From: Cytophagales bacterium
GTDB taxonomy: Bacteria; Bacteroidota; Bacteroidia; Cytophagales; JAAEPT01
Assembly: GCA_024232295.1 (NCBI GenBank)
Contig: JAAEPT010000103.1
Location: forward strand, 1 to 64,000
Length of the DNA stretch: 64,000 nt
Direction: 5' to 3'
How positions within the stretch are numbered: the first letter of the stretch is position 1; every line of letters begins with the position of its first letter. The position numbers were made by a program, and so were the translations under genes. Of the stretch, positions 56,249 through 64,000 are shown one piece after another. The notes beneath the pieces were generated by a model. The model had not been told where the DNA came from. It worked only from the letters and a program-made list of their open reading frames with translations, and did not search any database.

Positions 56249-56264
56249 ATTTTCACGTGAAGCA
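56249..56264. promoter_or_regulatory. parS-like site 5
   Basis: ATTTTCACGTGAAGCA has three mismatches to the consensus, with the core TTCACGTGAA intact. Confidence 0.5.
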
Positions 56265-56606
56265 TAATACTATTCTACCTTTCTCTCTTCAGTTATGGTT
56301 AGATATTTTCACAAAGTATTATATAATTATTTTCTACCATATTTTAGTAATGTTACTTATGGTGAGCTTTACTAAAAAAGATCAATTCTATACCTTTGAT
56401 TTTAAGAAAAGGTAAGCTGATCTTGTGATTATAGAAATATTTATGAAAAACACTCTATTTTTAGATGAATAGAATTATGTTTACAGTAGATTGGAGTTGG
56501 ATTATTTAAAAAATGAATTCTAAAGCTCTATAATTAGAGTAGTAAATGATATTATACTAGATAAAAGTGCGATTAAAGAGTATATAGGTGCTTTTTTAGC
56601 AAAAAG
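56265..56606. other. Gene-free spacer between the parS-like array and ybeY
   Basis: About 340 bases of AT-rich sequence. I find no ORF, repeat unit, parS-like dyad or clear promoter here. The array has ended and the ybeY terminator follows. Confidence 0.6.
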
Positions 56607-56634
56607 AAAGGAATTAAACTATTTTAATTCCTTT
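56607..56634. terminator. Terminator of ybeY
   Basis: AAAGGAATTAAA and TTTAATTCCTTT make a perfect stem. The ybeY stop codon lies in its loop, so the 3' end of the gene is part of the hairpin. Confidence 0.8.
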
Positions 56635-57062
56635 TTGATTTTATATGATTTTAGGGCTAAATTCTCTTGTTTTGTCATGATTTCTTGTTCTTCATTTGTC
56701 TTGTCATTAAATCCGATCAAATGAAGAAGACCATGAGAGACAACCCTTATAAACTCATCTTCAAAGTTAACTTGCTCTATTTTGGCATTATCTTCAATTC
56801 TATCAAGACTAATAAAGATATCTCCTTCAATACTTTCCTCCTCTTCCGAATTATCAAACGTGATAATATCTGTGTAGTAATCATGATTAAGGTAATCAAT
56901 ATTTACTTGAAGTAAATACTCATCAGAACAAAAAATATAATTTATTTCTAAAACTGTTTTGTTGTGGTTTTTTGATAAATCAACTAAGTGATCATGTATT
57001 AGAGAAGTATCTAATTCAGGTGCTTCAATCTCCTCATAAAAGAAGTTAATTACTTCATTCAT
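56619..57062 (-). CDS. ybeY: Endoribonuclease YbeY (rRNA maturation)
   Basis: 147 residues, normal length. The metal motif reads HGLLHLIGFNDKTNEEQEIM, so the first two His are kept and the third, usually in HGxLHLxGYDH, is replaced (FND-K). I recall that GYKDKT-like forms are common in Bacteroidota, so it is probably a lineage trait. It acts in 16S rRNA 3'-end processing and ribosome quality control. Its start codon overlaps the stop of the upstream RsbW-like gene by one base (TAATG), which means coupled translation. Confidence 0.88.
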   Translation of the reverse strand: MNEVINFFYEEIEAPELDTSLIHDHLVDLSKNHNKTVLEINYIFCSDEYLLQVNIDYLNHDYYTDIITFDNSEEEESIEGDIFISLDRIEDNAKIEQVNFEDEFIRVVSHGLLHLIGFNDKTNEEQEIMTKQENLALKSYKIKKELK

Positions 57063-57466
57063 TAGTCTTTATTGAAAACAAGTTCAACCTCTGTTCCTGC
57101 TTCATTAAAGTTAAGCTCATCACATAAGCTTTGCATTAAGAAAATGCCTCTACCACCTATTTTAGTGAGGTTTTCAGGAGCTGTAGGATCATCTATGTTA
57201 TCATAATCAAAACCTTCTCCTTCGTCTTTTACAGTGAATTTTACTGCTTTTTCATCAACCTTTAGACTAAGCTCTACAATTTTATTTTTTTCTGACTTAT
57301 TACCATGAAGAATAGCATTGTTTACCGATTCGGTTAAGCTAATCATTATATTTCCGTATAAGTCATCATTTATTTTGAAATCCTCTTTTGCATTATCCAC
57401 AAAACTTTCTACAATTCGTATGTTTTCGGGAATTGAAGGGATTTTAATCTTAACTTCATTCATCAT
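57062..57466 (-). CDS. RsbW-like anti-sigma-factor/ATPase domain protein
   Basis: About 134 residues of a single GHKL ATPase domain. The N box is SLTESVNNAILHGNK, the G1 box VKDEGEGFD and the later glycine loop IGGRGIFLMQSLCDE. Such proteins are usually serine kinases that control anti-sigma-factor antagonists (RsbW/SpoIIAB type). The ORF track start is TTG 57475; the ATG at 57466 or 57463 is more likely. It is upstream of ybeY with 1-base overlap. A SpoIIE-type phosphatase at 44 kb could be its counterpart, which is inference. Confidence 0.85.
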   Translation of the reverse strand: MMNEVKIKIPSIPENIRIVESFVDNAKEDFKINDDLYGNIMISLTESVNNAILHGNKSEKNKIVELSLKVDEKAVKFTVKDEGEGFDYDNIDDPTAPENLTKIGGRGIFLMQSLCDELNFNEAGTEVELVFNKD

Positions 57467-57506
57467 AGTTCTCAAAAAGTTCTAATCTAATATAACAAGA
57501 GATGGT

Positions 57507-60500
57507 TTAATTTCCCAAATTATTGAAATATTCGTTTACTTCTTTTTTATAATAATGGTTTAAACTAGGAGTAACGGTTTTTAACAACTCAATTTGTTGT
57601 TGTTTTTTTCTAAGATACTCCTCATAAGGTGCAGGAGTTTCATTAATTCGTTTTTTACCTGTTTTAGATTTACGTTTATTGTCTTCTCCTTGTTCTTTTG
57701 CTGCCTTCTCTACCTCTAATAATCGTGTTTTTATTTGTTCTTGACGCTTAATTGTACGATTAGAAAGGTTTTTTCTTACTAAATCAAGCTCAGTTTCCTC
57801 CATTTGTTTTTCAATTGCTTCAATCTCTTTACTAAGCTTACTATTCATTTTTTGTCCTTTCTTCATTTCCTGAAGTTTTCTACGAATTGCCTCTTGCTGA
57901 GCTGCTAGCTTTGCCAATTGCTCAGACAATTGTCTACCTGACTTTTGTCCATTTTTGAGCTGTTGAATCATTTGGTTGAGTTGTTGTTGTTGTTTTCCTA
58001 AGTTTTGAGGTTGATTTCCTCCAGGTTTTTGACACATTTGATTTCCTTGCATTTGTTGAGCCATTTGCTCTTGCATTTGTTGTAAGATGTCAGAAAGTAA
58101 CAAAGCCAAATTATTCATAGAAGTCATGCTGTATTGCTGATGTTTGGTAGCTTGTCTAGGCTTTCTCATTTTTACAAACTCGCTACTTTTGTGCATATGC
58201 TCCTTCATATCTCCAAGTTCTTTGGTTACAAATGACTTAATTTGGAATACTCTGCCTGCTAGAGCCAACAAACTATCTTCAATGACTACAGCATCATCTT
58301 TTAATTTTAATTGTTTCTGTGACAAAGAAACAAACTGAGGATTTGATTGGCGAATATTTTTAAACTTCTTAAAAATATCTTCTTGTTCAAAAGAAACAGT
58401 AACAAGGTTTTCAAGAATGGCTTTTAGGTTCTCCATATTTTCTTGTTGTTGTTGCATTTGCATTCCTTGTTGCATAGCCATCATTTGTTGAGCCATTTTT
58501 TTCATTTGTTGCCCAGCTTTCTCTTGTGACTTATTTGCCTTCTTTTTATTTCCTTGTTGTAATTGTTGCTGCCCATTTTCACCTTCTTTTTGAGCTTGCT
58601 TCATCATTTCTTTTAGCTCTTCAGCATTTAAATCATTTGGACTTTTCAACTCTTTATTATCTTTTTCAAGCTGCTCCAATTGTTGTTCAGCACGCTCCAT
58701 CTCTTTATTGAGTTGTTCTTGTTCTTTTGCCAATTGATCTTTGTCTGTATTTTTATCCAATGACTTTTGAGCAAGCTCTTCCTGTTTTTGAGCAAGTTCT
58801 TTCATATCATTGATTTGCTGTTCTAAATCTTGCTCAAACTTTAGTTTTTTGTATAATTCTAATGTTCTTTCTAATTCATTTTCAACATTATCTTCATCAA
58901 ATTCCATTTGTTCTAGAAGCTCATTAACATCTTCAGGTTCATTATTTTGTTGGTCTTTGAGCAATTCTTGAAGCTTTTCCATTAATTCTTTCGTCTCTTC
59001 ATCTAAGACCTCTTCCATAAGCTCTTGAATTTGCTCTGCTTTTTCCTGAATACTTTCACTTTGCTGTTCAAAACGCTCTAATTGTTCTTGACTTCTTCTA
59101 AACTCTTCTTGCATTTTCTCAATTTCTTGCTCTAGCTGTTTTTGATCTTGCAATAATTGTTGAAGTTCTTTTTTGTCTTGCCAAGTAAGTTTCTTTTTAG
59201 ACTTTAGTTTATTTTTTGTCTCTTTGATATTTTTTTTCAATTGCTGAGCTTTGTTGATTGCTTCTTGCATATTGAGTGTATTTTGCTCATCATTTTGAGC
59301 AACTTGATTGTCTATTTCTTTTTGGTCAGGAATTGCAAATTCCATTTTTTGGGAGCTTGTGCTTTTTGCACCATTAATACCATCATTATCCCAAACCTTT
59401 ACAAAGTATTCAATAGTCTCTCCTTCTTGTAAATCAACATTTAGTAAGTCTAATTGATAAAATAGTTTTTGACTGGTTTGATTAGCTACAAATTGAATAT
59501 TTTTACGAATGTATTGTGCTTTACTATTCACCTCTCCTTTTTTCTTTTTGCGGTAGAATAATTGACATTTACTCAATCCATAATCATCAATCAAAGCACC
59601 TCCTAATAAAATATAGCTAAACAATACAGTATCTTCATAAGCCTCAACCCTCACAGTTGGATAACGATCTTTGATCACTTGTACATTGTAAGAAATGGTT
59701 TCAAGGTTTTTACTGTGTTGATTCATTAATTCTAGCTCATATTTTGTAGAGTTTTTGAATGTCTTTGTGAATGTAAACTGATTATCTTGTAATGGTGTAG
59801 CAGATAAAGAATCTGTATTAAAAATCACCTGTAAACGTTCAGTTTCCTTTGTTTTGATTGACCATTTTACTTGAGTTCCTTCTGGAATATTGAAACTTCC
59901 TATGTTTTCAATTTTCTCTTCTTTCTTCCCCAAATAAGATGGATAAACTAGAGAGGCATTGATGTTTTGGATATTTGGTCGTGAAATAATGTTGATATGA
60001 TGATTTATGGATTCATAACCAACTGCTACAAAATTGAAATCAACTTCATTTTTAATTTTTTCAAGAGTATAGGTATATAACCCTTCTTGATTCTTTTTCA
60101 TTTTCCTTTTGAGTTGATTAATCATTACAAACACCTCATTAGGAACTTCTGTACCTTCTACTTGAAGAGATATTGTAAAGTCTTCATTTTTAAAGGCTTC
60201 TAATGTTTGATTTTGAAGAGCAAAAGTAAAAGGAGCTTTTGGTTCAAAAGTTTGTTGATATTGAATAATTCGTTTGGAACCTTCTGCAAAAAAATTGGGA
60301 CTGAATAGTAAAAGCAATAACGCTAATGCTGCTGGAGGAATGATGTATTTTAAATATTTTTTATTGATGCGATAGTCAACAGCTTTTTCAAAGGAAATAT
60401 GAGAAATTTCTGTTGTTTTTTGTGCAATACTAGCTAGTACTAGAGCATTATTTTTTGAGTTTTGAGCAAGTTGTAAGGTATTTAGTAATTTATCTTTTAT

Positions 60501-60812
60501 TTCTGGAAAGTAAGCACCTACTTGACGTGATGCCTCTTCATCACTCAATTCATTATCAATGTTGATAAGTTGTTTAATAGGGAGAATTATCCACTTAATG
60601 AGCGAGAAAAGAGCAATTGCAAGAAAGGAAAAGAAAAAAATGGCACGAGTTAGTTTATCGAAGTTTCCTACAAACTCTAATCCACTAAATGCTAATAAAG
60701 CAATCAAAAAAGTACTCAAAAACAAGATACTACCTTTGATAAGGAGGTTCTTATAATACTTTAGTTTATATTCTTTAAGTTGTTGTTTGAGTGATGTAAT
60801 TGTACCATTCAT
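57507..60812 (-). CDS. DUF4175 family membrane protein with long coiled coil
   Basis: 1101 residues. Two membrane helices (about 25-45 and 55-75) and a third around 155-170 precede beta-rich extracytoplasmic domains (about 180-490). From about 500 to 1060 the protein is almost entirely charged, Gln-rich coiled coil (repeats such as QQLEQLEKDNKEL and MKKMAQQMMAMQQGMQMQQQ). This is the pattern of Bacteroidota DUF4175, whose function is unknown; a structural or scaffolding role in the envelope is plausible. It is in a tight minus-strand run with the SBP gene (4 bases) and the RsbW-like gene (31 bases). Confidence 0.82.
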   Translation of the reverse strand: MNGTITSLKQQLKEYKLKYYKNLLIKGSILFLSTFLIALLAFSGLEFVGNFDKLTRAIFFFSFLAIALFSLIKWIILPIKQLINIDNELSDEEASRQVGAYFPEIKDKLLNTLQLAQNSKNNALVLASIAQKTTEISHISFEKAVDYRINKKYLKYIIPPAALALLLLLFSPNFFAEGSKRIIQYQQTFEPKAPFTFALQNQTLEAFKNEDFTISLQVEGTEVPNEVFVMINQLKRKMKKNQEGLYTYTLEKIKNEVDFNFVAVGYESINHHINIISRPNIQNINASLVYPSYLGKKEEKIENIGSFNIPEGTQVKWSIKTKETERLQVIFNTDSLSATPLQDNQFTFTKTFKNSTKYELELMNQHSKNLETISYNVQVIKDRYPTVRVEAYEDTVLFSYILLGGALIDDYGLSKCQLFYRKKKKGEVNSKAQYIRKNIQFVANQTSQKLFYQLDLLNVDLQEGETIEYFVKVWDNDGINGAKSTSSQKMEFAIPDQKEIDNQVAQNDEQNTLNMQEAINKAQQLKKNIKETKNKLKSKKKLTWQDKKELQQLLQDQKQLEQEIEKMQEEFRRSQEQLERFEQQSESIQEKAEQIQELMEEVLDEETKELMEKLQELLKDQQNNEPEDVNELLEQMEFDEDNVENELERTLELYKKLKFEQDLEQQINDMKELAQKQEELAQKSLDKNTDKDQLAKEQEQLNKEMERAEQQLEQLEKDNKELKSPNDLNAEELKEMMKQAQKEGENGQQQLQQGNKKKANKSQEKAGQQMKKMAQQMMAMQQGMQMQQQQENMENLKAILENLVTVSFEQEDIFKKFKNIRQSNPQFVSLSQKQLKLKDDAVVIEDSLLALAGRVFQIKSFVTKELGDMKEHMHKSSEFVKMRKPRQATKHQQYSMTSMNNLALLLSDILQQMQEQMAQQMQGNQMCQKPGGNQPQNLGKQQQQLNQMIQQLKNGQKSGRQLSEQLAKLAAQQEAIRRKLQEMKKGQKMNSKLSKEIEAIEKQMEETELDLVRKNLSNRTIKRQEQIKTRLLEVEKAAKEQGEDNKRKSKTGKKRINETPAPYEEYLRKKQQQIELLKTVTPSLNHYYKKEVNEYFNNLGN

Positions 60813-60816
60813 AATT

Positions 60817-62508
60817 CTAATAAACTTCTTTTAGGGTATGAGGAGGTTGAAAATACACCTCACTAAAATCAGGCAAAGCCAGTGCATTGTTATAGAAATT
60901 ACGGACTTTGGGTTGTAATATTTTAAACCCATGTTCGTGCCACAAAGTGATAATTCCAGTCTTATCCAATATTCTTTGTTCTGCCTTCAAAAGATATTTG
61001 GTTTTATCCTGTAACTTCTTACTTATCAACGCATTTTCAAAAAAAACATTGAATTCATAATCTTGAAAATTTGTGATGTTTGGAAAGTTCTTATGTTTTC
61101 CATAAAAACTCTGAAGAAAGTCACTAGCTTCTGTTCCTTGATAATGAAATTCTCCCAAGTAGAAAGCTGAACGTCCAGTAAGTACAGTTTCTAAATATTC
61201 ATTAAGAGCCATTGGGTTAATCTCAATCACTATATTTAAGTGTTCTTTGAGTTGTTTTCGTATGTTTTTGGCAACAACTGCATTTTTTCCTCCATTTGTA
61301 TAAAGACTAATAGCTATTTTAGGAAACCCTTTTCCTTGTGGATAACCAGCTAGTGCCAAATATTTTTGAGCAGAATCTAAATTAAAGTAAGGTACATTCA
61401 ATACAGAGTCAGCTTTATTACTATACAAACCATAAGGCGTTATTGTTCTTTGTTGTGTACTATCATAAGGTATAATTTCGCTAATTAGTTGCTGTGTATT
61501 AATAGCATACGAAATTGCTCTTCTTAAGGTATCTGTAAAAACTTTTCCTTGTAAGTTAAATCCTAAATAATGAGTACTTAGCTCTGGTTTGTGTTGTATT
61601 TTGAAATCATTATACTCCCCTATCCCCAAAGAATCCGTTAAAATTTTATCAAACTCTTTTTTTGGTAGTTGTTGAATATAATCAAGGTTATCGTTTTTGA
61701 ATAGTTTAACTTCCTGTTGTTTTTCCTTCAGAAATGTAATCTTAATTCCATCCAAGTATGGAAGTTGATTGCCAAATTCATCTAGGTGATGGTAATGCTT
61801 ATTTTTTCGGAGAACAATTTGTAAGTTTTCATTAAAGTCAGTCGCATTCCTCAATTGAAAAGCTCCTGTTCCTACAGGGTGTATTGTGATAGTATTTCCA
61901 TATAGCTCATATGCTTCTCTTGGAAAGATATAAGTAAAAGAACTTGCTAATAGATTCAAAAAATTATTATTAGGCTTTTTCAAGTAAAAATCAACACGAT
62001 ACTTACTTCTAGCAACCACTCCAGAATCCTTTTCAGCAAAGACATTTCGAAATATTTTGTTACCTCTATTTAGTTTATTATCCTGTTGTAATAAGCGAAA
62101 ACAATACTCAACATCTTTAGCAACTAACTCTCTACCTTTTTGTTGTGGAAAACATTCATTATCATGAAAGTAAATATCATGTTTTAGAAAGAAAGTATAG
62201 TGTGTACGATTACTATCTACTTTATAATAATTAGCAATATTACCTTCCAACTGCATTGTTTTAGGATTATAAGTCATTAAACCCTCAAAAATATAGCTGG
62301 CTACTCTTCTTGATACAGGATCAATTATTTGATGAGGAAATAGACTTTCTATATACTCAGATTCATTTGTTCTAAATGTTCCTCCATAGAATCGACCTCC
62401 TTTTGCTTGATTGATGTCTGTATTATTTTGTGGATGCTCTACCTTGGATTCTTCACAAGAAAATAGAAAAAAGAGCAAAAGAAATGAAAATTGAAAAGTT
62501 AATTTCAT
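60817..62508 (-). CDS. Oligopeptide-binding lipoprotein (SBP family 5)
   Basis: 563 residues. A signal peptide with lipobox LFSC is followed by a family 5 solute-binding fold: IIDPVSRRVASYIFEGLM, YPQ-type NIANYYKVDSNRTHYTFFLKHDIYFHD, HPVGTGAFQL, and STHYLGFNLQGKVFTDTLRRAISYAI. It binds peptides or related compounds for an ABC importer, but no permease is beside it, so it may work alone, as often in this phylum. It is between DUF4175 and exonuclease III in the same operon. Confidence 0.85.
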   Translation of the reverse strand: MKLTFQFSFLLLFFLFSCEESKVEHPQNNTDINQAKGGRFYGGTFRTNESEYIESLFPHQIIDPVSRRVASYIFEGLMTYNPKTMQLEGNIANYYKVDSNRTHYTFFLKHDIYFHDNECFPQQKGRELVAKDVEYCFRLLQQDNKLNRGNKIFRNVFAEKDSGVVARSKYRVDFYLKKPNNNFLNLLASSFTYIFPREAYELYGNTITIHPVGTGAFQLRNATDFNENLQIVLRKNKHYHHLDEFGNQLPYLDGIKITFLKEKQQEVKLFKNDNLDYIQQLPKKEFDKILTDSLGIGEYNDFKIQHKPELSTHYLGFNLQGKVFTDTLRRAISYAINTQQLISEIIPYDSTQQRTITPYGLYSNKADSVLNVPYFNLDSAQKYLALAGYPQGKGFPKIAISLYTNGGKNAVVAKNIRKQLKEHLNIVIEINPMALNEYLETVLTGRSAFYLGEFHYQGTEASDFLQSFYGKHKNFPNITNFQDYEFNVFFENALISKKLQDKTKYLLKAEQRILDKTGIITLWHEHGFKILQPKVRNFYNNALALPDFSEVYFQPPHTLKEVY

Positions 62509-62514
62509 TAAAAG

Positions 62515-63279
62515 TTAAGGGTTTATTTCTAATACAATAGGACAATGATCTGAGTGCTTTACATCTGGTAAAATAGACGCATTAGTCAATTTTTCTTTAA
62601 GTGCTTCATCAGCTACAAAATAATCAATTCTCCAACCTTTATTATTATTTCGAGCATTGGCACGATAACTCCACCAAGAATAATGATGAGGGTTTGGCTC
62701 AAATACACGAAAAGTATCAATCCACTGATTGTTGAAAAGATTTGTCATCCATTCTCTTTCTTCTGGTAGAAAACCAGATGTATTTTTGTTCGTTTTTGGA
62801 TTGTGGATATCTATCTCAGTATGGCAAATATTGAAATCTCCACAAATAATTAGATTAGGAATTTCCTTTCTCAATTCTTGTATATATTCAAAGAAATCAG
62901 CCAACCACTGCATTTTAAAATCTTGACGAGTATCACCACTAGAACCACTAGGCATATATACGTTCAATAGAGAAAATCCATCAAAATCAGCTCTGAGTGC
63001 TCTACCTTCCTGATCATAAGCAGAAATATTACAACCATATTCCACATGATTGGGCTTTACTTTTGAGAAAATAGCTACTCCACTATATCCTTTTTTTTCA
63101 GCCGAAAACCAGTAGTGTTCAAAATCATTTTCTTCTAAAAAAGAAGTGTCTACTTGTTCTTGTAGAGCTTTTGTTTCTTGTAAAGCAATAATATCAATAT
63201 CAGAATTGAGCAACCATTCATCAAATCCTTTTTTGACAGCAGCACGAATTCCATTTACATTATATGAGACTAACTTCAT
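62515..63279 (-). CDS. xth: Exodeoxyribonuclease III (AP endonuclease)
   Basis: 254 residues of the EEP fold. Start MKLVSYNVNGIRAAVKKGF, LQETKA with the metal Glu, the GYSGVAIFSK strand, IICGDFNICHTEID with catalytic Asp/Asn and the end KHSDHCPIVLEI with the essential His. It cuts abasic sites and degrades 3' ends in base excision repair. It overlaps the small gene upstream by 4 bases (ATGA), so the two are coupled. Confidence 0.93.
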   Translation of the reverse strand: MKLVSYNVNGIRAAVKKGFDEWLLNSDIDIIALQETKALQEQVDTSFLEENDFEHYWFSAEKKGYSGVAIFSKVKPNHVEYGCNISAYDQEGRALRADFDGFSLLNVYMPSGSSGDTRQDFKMQWLADFFEYIQELRKEIPNLIICGDFNICHTEIDIHNPKTNKNTSGFLPEEREWMTNLFNNQWIDTFRVFEPNPHHYSWWSYRANARNNNKGWRIDYFVADEALKEKLTNASILPDVKHSDHCPIVLEINP

Positions 63280-63638
63280 TGGATCAAATCATTTTCATAA
63301 AAATACTGAATAATGTGATGTCTTAAAAAAGCAACTTGTTCTTTTAAGTCCAAAAATGGAATTTCTTTGATTTGTTCAAAGTGTGGCCAAGAATCTTCAT
63401 CCTTATGAGTTTCTCGATAATATTCTGTGAGCACGGCACAAGTTCCTATATGAATTAAATCCTGTTTTTCTTCTTTACTAAAATCTTGAACTCCCTTACC
63501 TAGCTCTTGTATTCCAATAGTATACAATACATTGTTAATATCTGCTGGTTTTTTACCTGTAAGATCTATGAAGAAGTCTACAACTTTTAGCCATTCTATA
63601 CGAAGATTTCCATTATTATACTTTTCTCCTGATTCCAT
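63276..63638 (-). CDS. Small conserved-looking protein, unknown
   Basis: About 120 residues from ATG 63638 (the GTG at 63653 is less likely). Acidic, mostly helical, cytosolic: FIDLTGKKPADINNVLYTIGIQEL and a C-terminal FLRHHIIQYFYENDLIQ. I do not recognise the family. It starts the operon with exonuclease III, overlapping it by ATGA. Because of that tight coupling a link to DNA repair is possible but unsupported by motif. Confidence 0.6.
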   Translation of the reverse strand: MESGEKYNNGNLRIEWLKVVDFFIDLTGKKPADINNVLYTIGIQELGKGVQDFSKEEKQDLIHIGTCAVLTEYYRETHKDEDSWPHFEQIKEIPFLDLKEQVAFLRHHIIQYFYENDLIQ

Positions 63639-63754
63639 ATTTGTAATATTCACTTTTTCTACATCAAAACAAATAGATAGAAGGATAGTTTCCTTGTATT
63701 CTTATTTTTAAAGTAGTAGATTCAATACGTTTTTAACTCAAAATTTATAAAATC

Positions 63755-64000
63755 ATGAAACAAACTTTATTATTGTTTGTGGCATTATCTGCCTTTATTT
63801 TTTCGTGTAAACCAAGATATTCTATGGTTTTCCACAATAGTTCACCATCTTATAAAGTAGAGAAAAATACTTCTACAATTGCCAAAAAGAAGAAAGTAGA
63901 ATTAAATCAAGTAGAAACTGTAAATACTGTAGTTTCTCCAAAAGTAGAGAAAACTGAAAAGGTAAGTGTCAAGCAAATCTTGAAAGCTAAAAAAGCGATC
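63755..64000 (+). CDS. Lipoprotein, N-terminal part (cut by the window end)
   Basis: Not in the ORF track. From ATG 63755 an open frame of 82 codons runs to the edge. It starts MKQTLLLFVALSAFIFSCKP, a clear signal peptide with lipobox FSC, followed by a basic, Lys- and Val-rich region (EKNTSTIAKKKKVELN) of low complexity. The domain that follows is outside the window. It is divergent from the operon of the exonuclease. Confidence 0.7.
   Translation, partial: MKQTLLLFVALSAFIFSCKPRYSMVFHNSSPSYKVEKNTSTIAKKKKVELNQVETVNTVVSPKVEKTEKVSVKQILKAKKAI

Larger units (their letters stand above)
55376..56264 (+). repeat. ~175-bp tandem array with one parS-like palindrome per unit
   Basis: Units begin at the CACGTGAAACATAATA words at about 55381, 55568, 55741 and 55914, so the period is about 173-187. 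Each has the same order: parS-like dyad, CTACTTTGTGTTTTTTGAG, TTTTATGATTGTTTTAA, TGTGATGGTTAA, AGTAGTCTTCTATAAATGTATATAACTCGATTATTAA and TTGATTAGTTAAA. The fourth unit is interrupted after its dyad by a 164-bp MITE-like element and then continues. A last dyad ends the array at 56264. The array has no ORF. Confidence 0.85.

Noticed and set aside
55376-56264. CRISPR array
   Set aside because: Units are about 175 bp and similar over their whole length, with no short repeat/unique spacer pattern and no cas genes.

Overview
The window is AT-rich chromosomal DNA of a Bacteroidota bacterium, most likely a member of Cytophagales (class or genus not provable from the sequence alone). Signs of this are Bacteroidota-type promoters (TTG about 19-20 bases ahead of TAnnTTTG), lipoproteins with acidic residues after the lipobox cysteine, a TonB receptor with a carboxypeptidase-like N-terminal domain, a type IX secretion C-terminal sorting domain, and DUF4834, DUF4175 and GH3 family proteins. 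Gene density is high, most genes are household genes, and almost every convergent gene pair is separated by a bidirectional hairpin terminator.

Layout. 0-0.24 kb: tRNA-Gly and tRNA-Leu. 0.3-5.9 kb: a lipoprotein, then a probable metal (zinc) uptake locus made of a TonB receptor, a His-rich lipoprotein and a divergent Fur/Zur-type repressor, plus an AraC regulator. 5.9-13.8 kb: uvrA, a small DUF protein, oligopeptidase B, a eukaryote-type (GT3) glycogen synthase and a small esterase. 13.9-16.5 kb: a decayed gene, a 164-bp MITE-like element, a murein peptidase-like lipoprotein, a globin and a small secreted protein. 16.6-30.3 kb: GH3 protein, lptB, recJ, secreted MsrA, asnB, a fatty acid desaturase, a PepSY-like protein, a saccharopine/alanine dehydrogenase-like enzyme, PAP2 phosphatase, DUF4834 and a short-form carB. 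30.5-30.8 kb: three tandem tRNA-Val genes. 31-35.5 kb: a BspA-like T9SS-sorted surface protein followed by a compact exosortase cassette (candidate tail-anchored substrate, exosortase, associated membrane protein). 35.6-49.4 kb: lipoprotein, hydrolase, AraC regulator, GH63-like glycosidase, pyrophosphatase, rhomboid protease, an unassigned structured ncRNA, apt, SUI1/YciH, a SpoIIE-type phosphatase, an acyl-CoA synthetase and a TPR protein. 52-64 kb: a decayed Ig-like lipoprotein gene, mnmG, ybeY, an RsbW-like ATPase, DUF4175, an oligopeptide-binding lipoprotein, an exonuclease III and two small genes.

The most notable stretch is 49.4-56.3 kb. It has a 2.2-kb gene-free AT-rich region with DnaA-box-like words and a regular ~395-bp tandem array, then mnmG (gidA), then a ~175-bp tandem array in which every unit carries a parS-like palindrome (best matches differ from TGTTTCACGTGAAACA at one base). 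Together these suggest the chromosomal origin and centromere region, although dnaA, parA and parB are not in the window.

A second discovery-type signal is a 164-bp element present twice (14406-14569 and 55930-56093) with identical length, ~18-bp imperfect terminal inverted repeats and 3-bp target duplications (TTC and TAT). One copy sits inside the parS-like array; the other has replaced the last codons and the stop codon of a peptidase gene. A third is the three-gene exosortase cassette with its own neighbouring candidate substrate.
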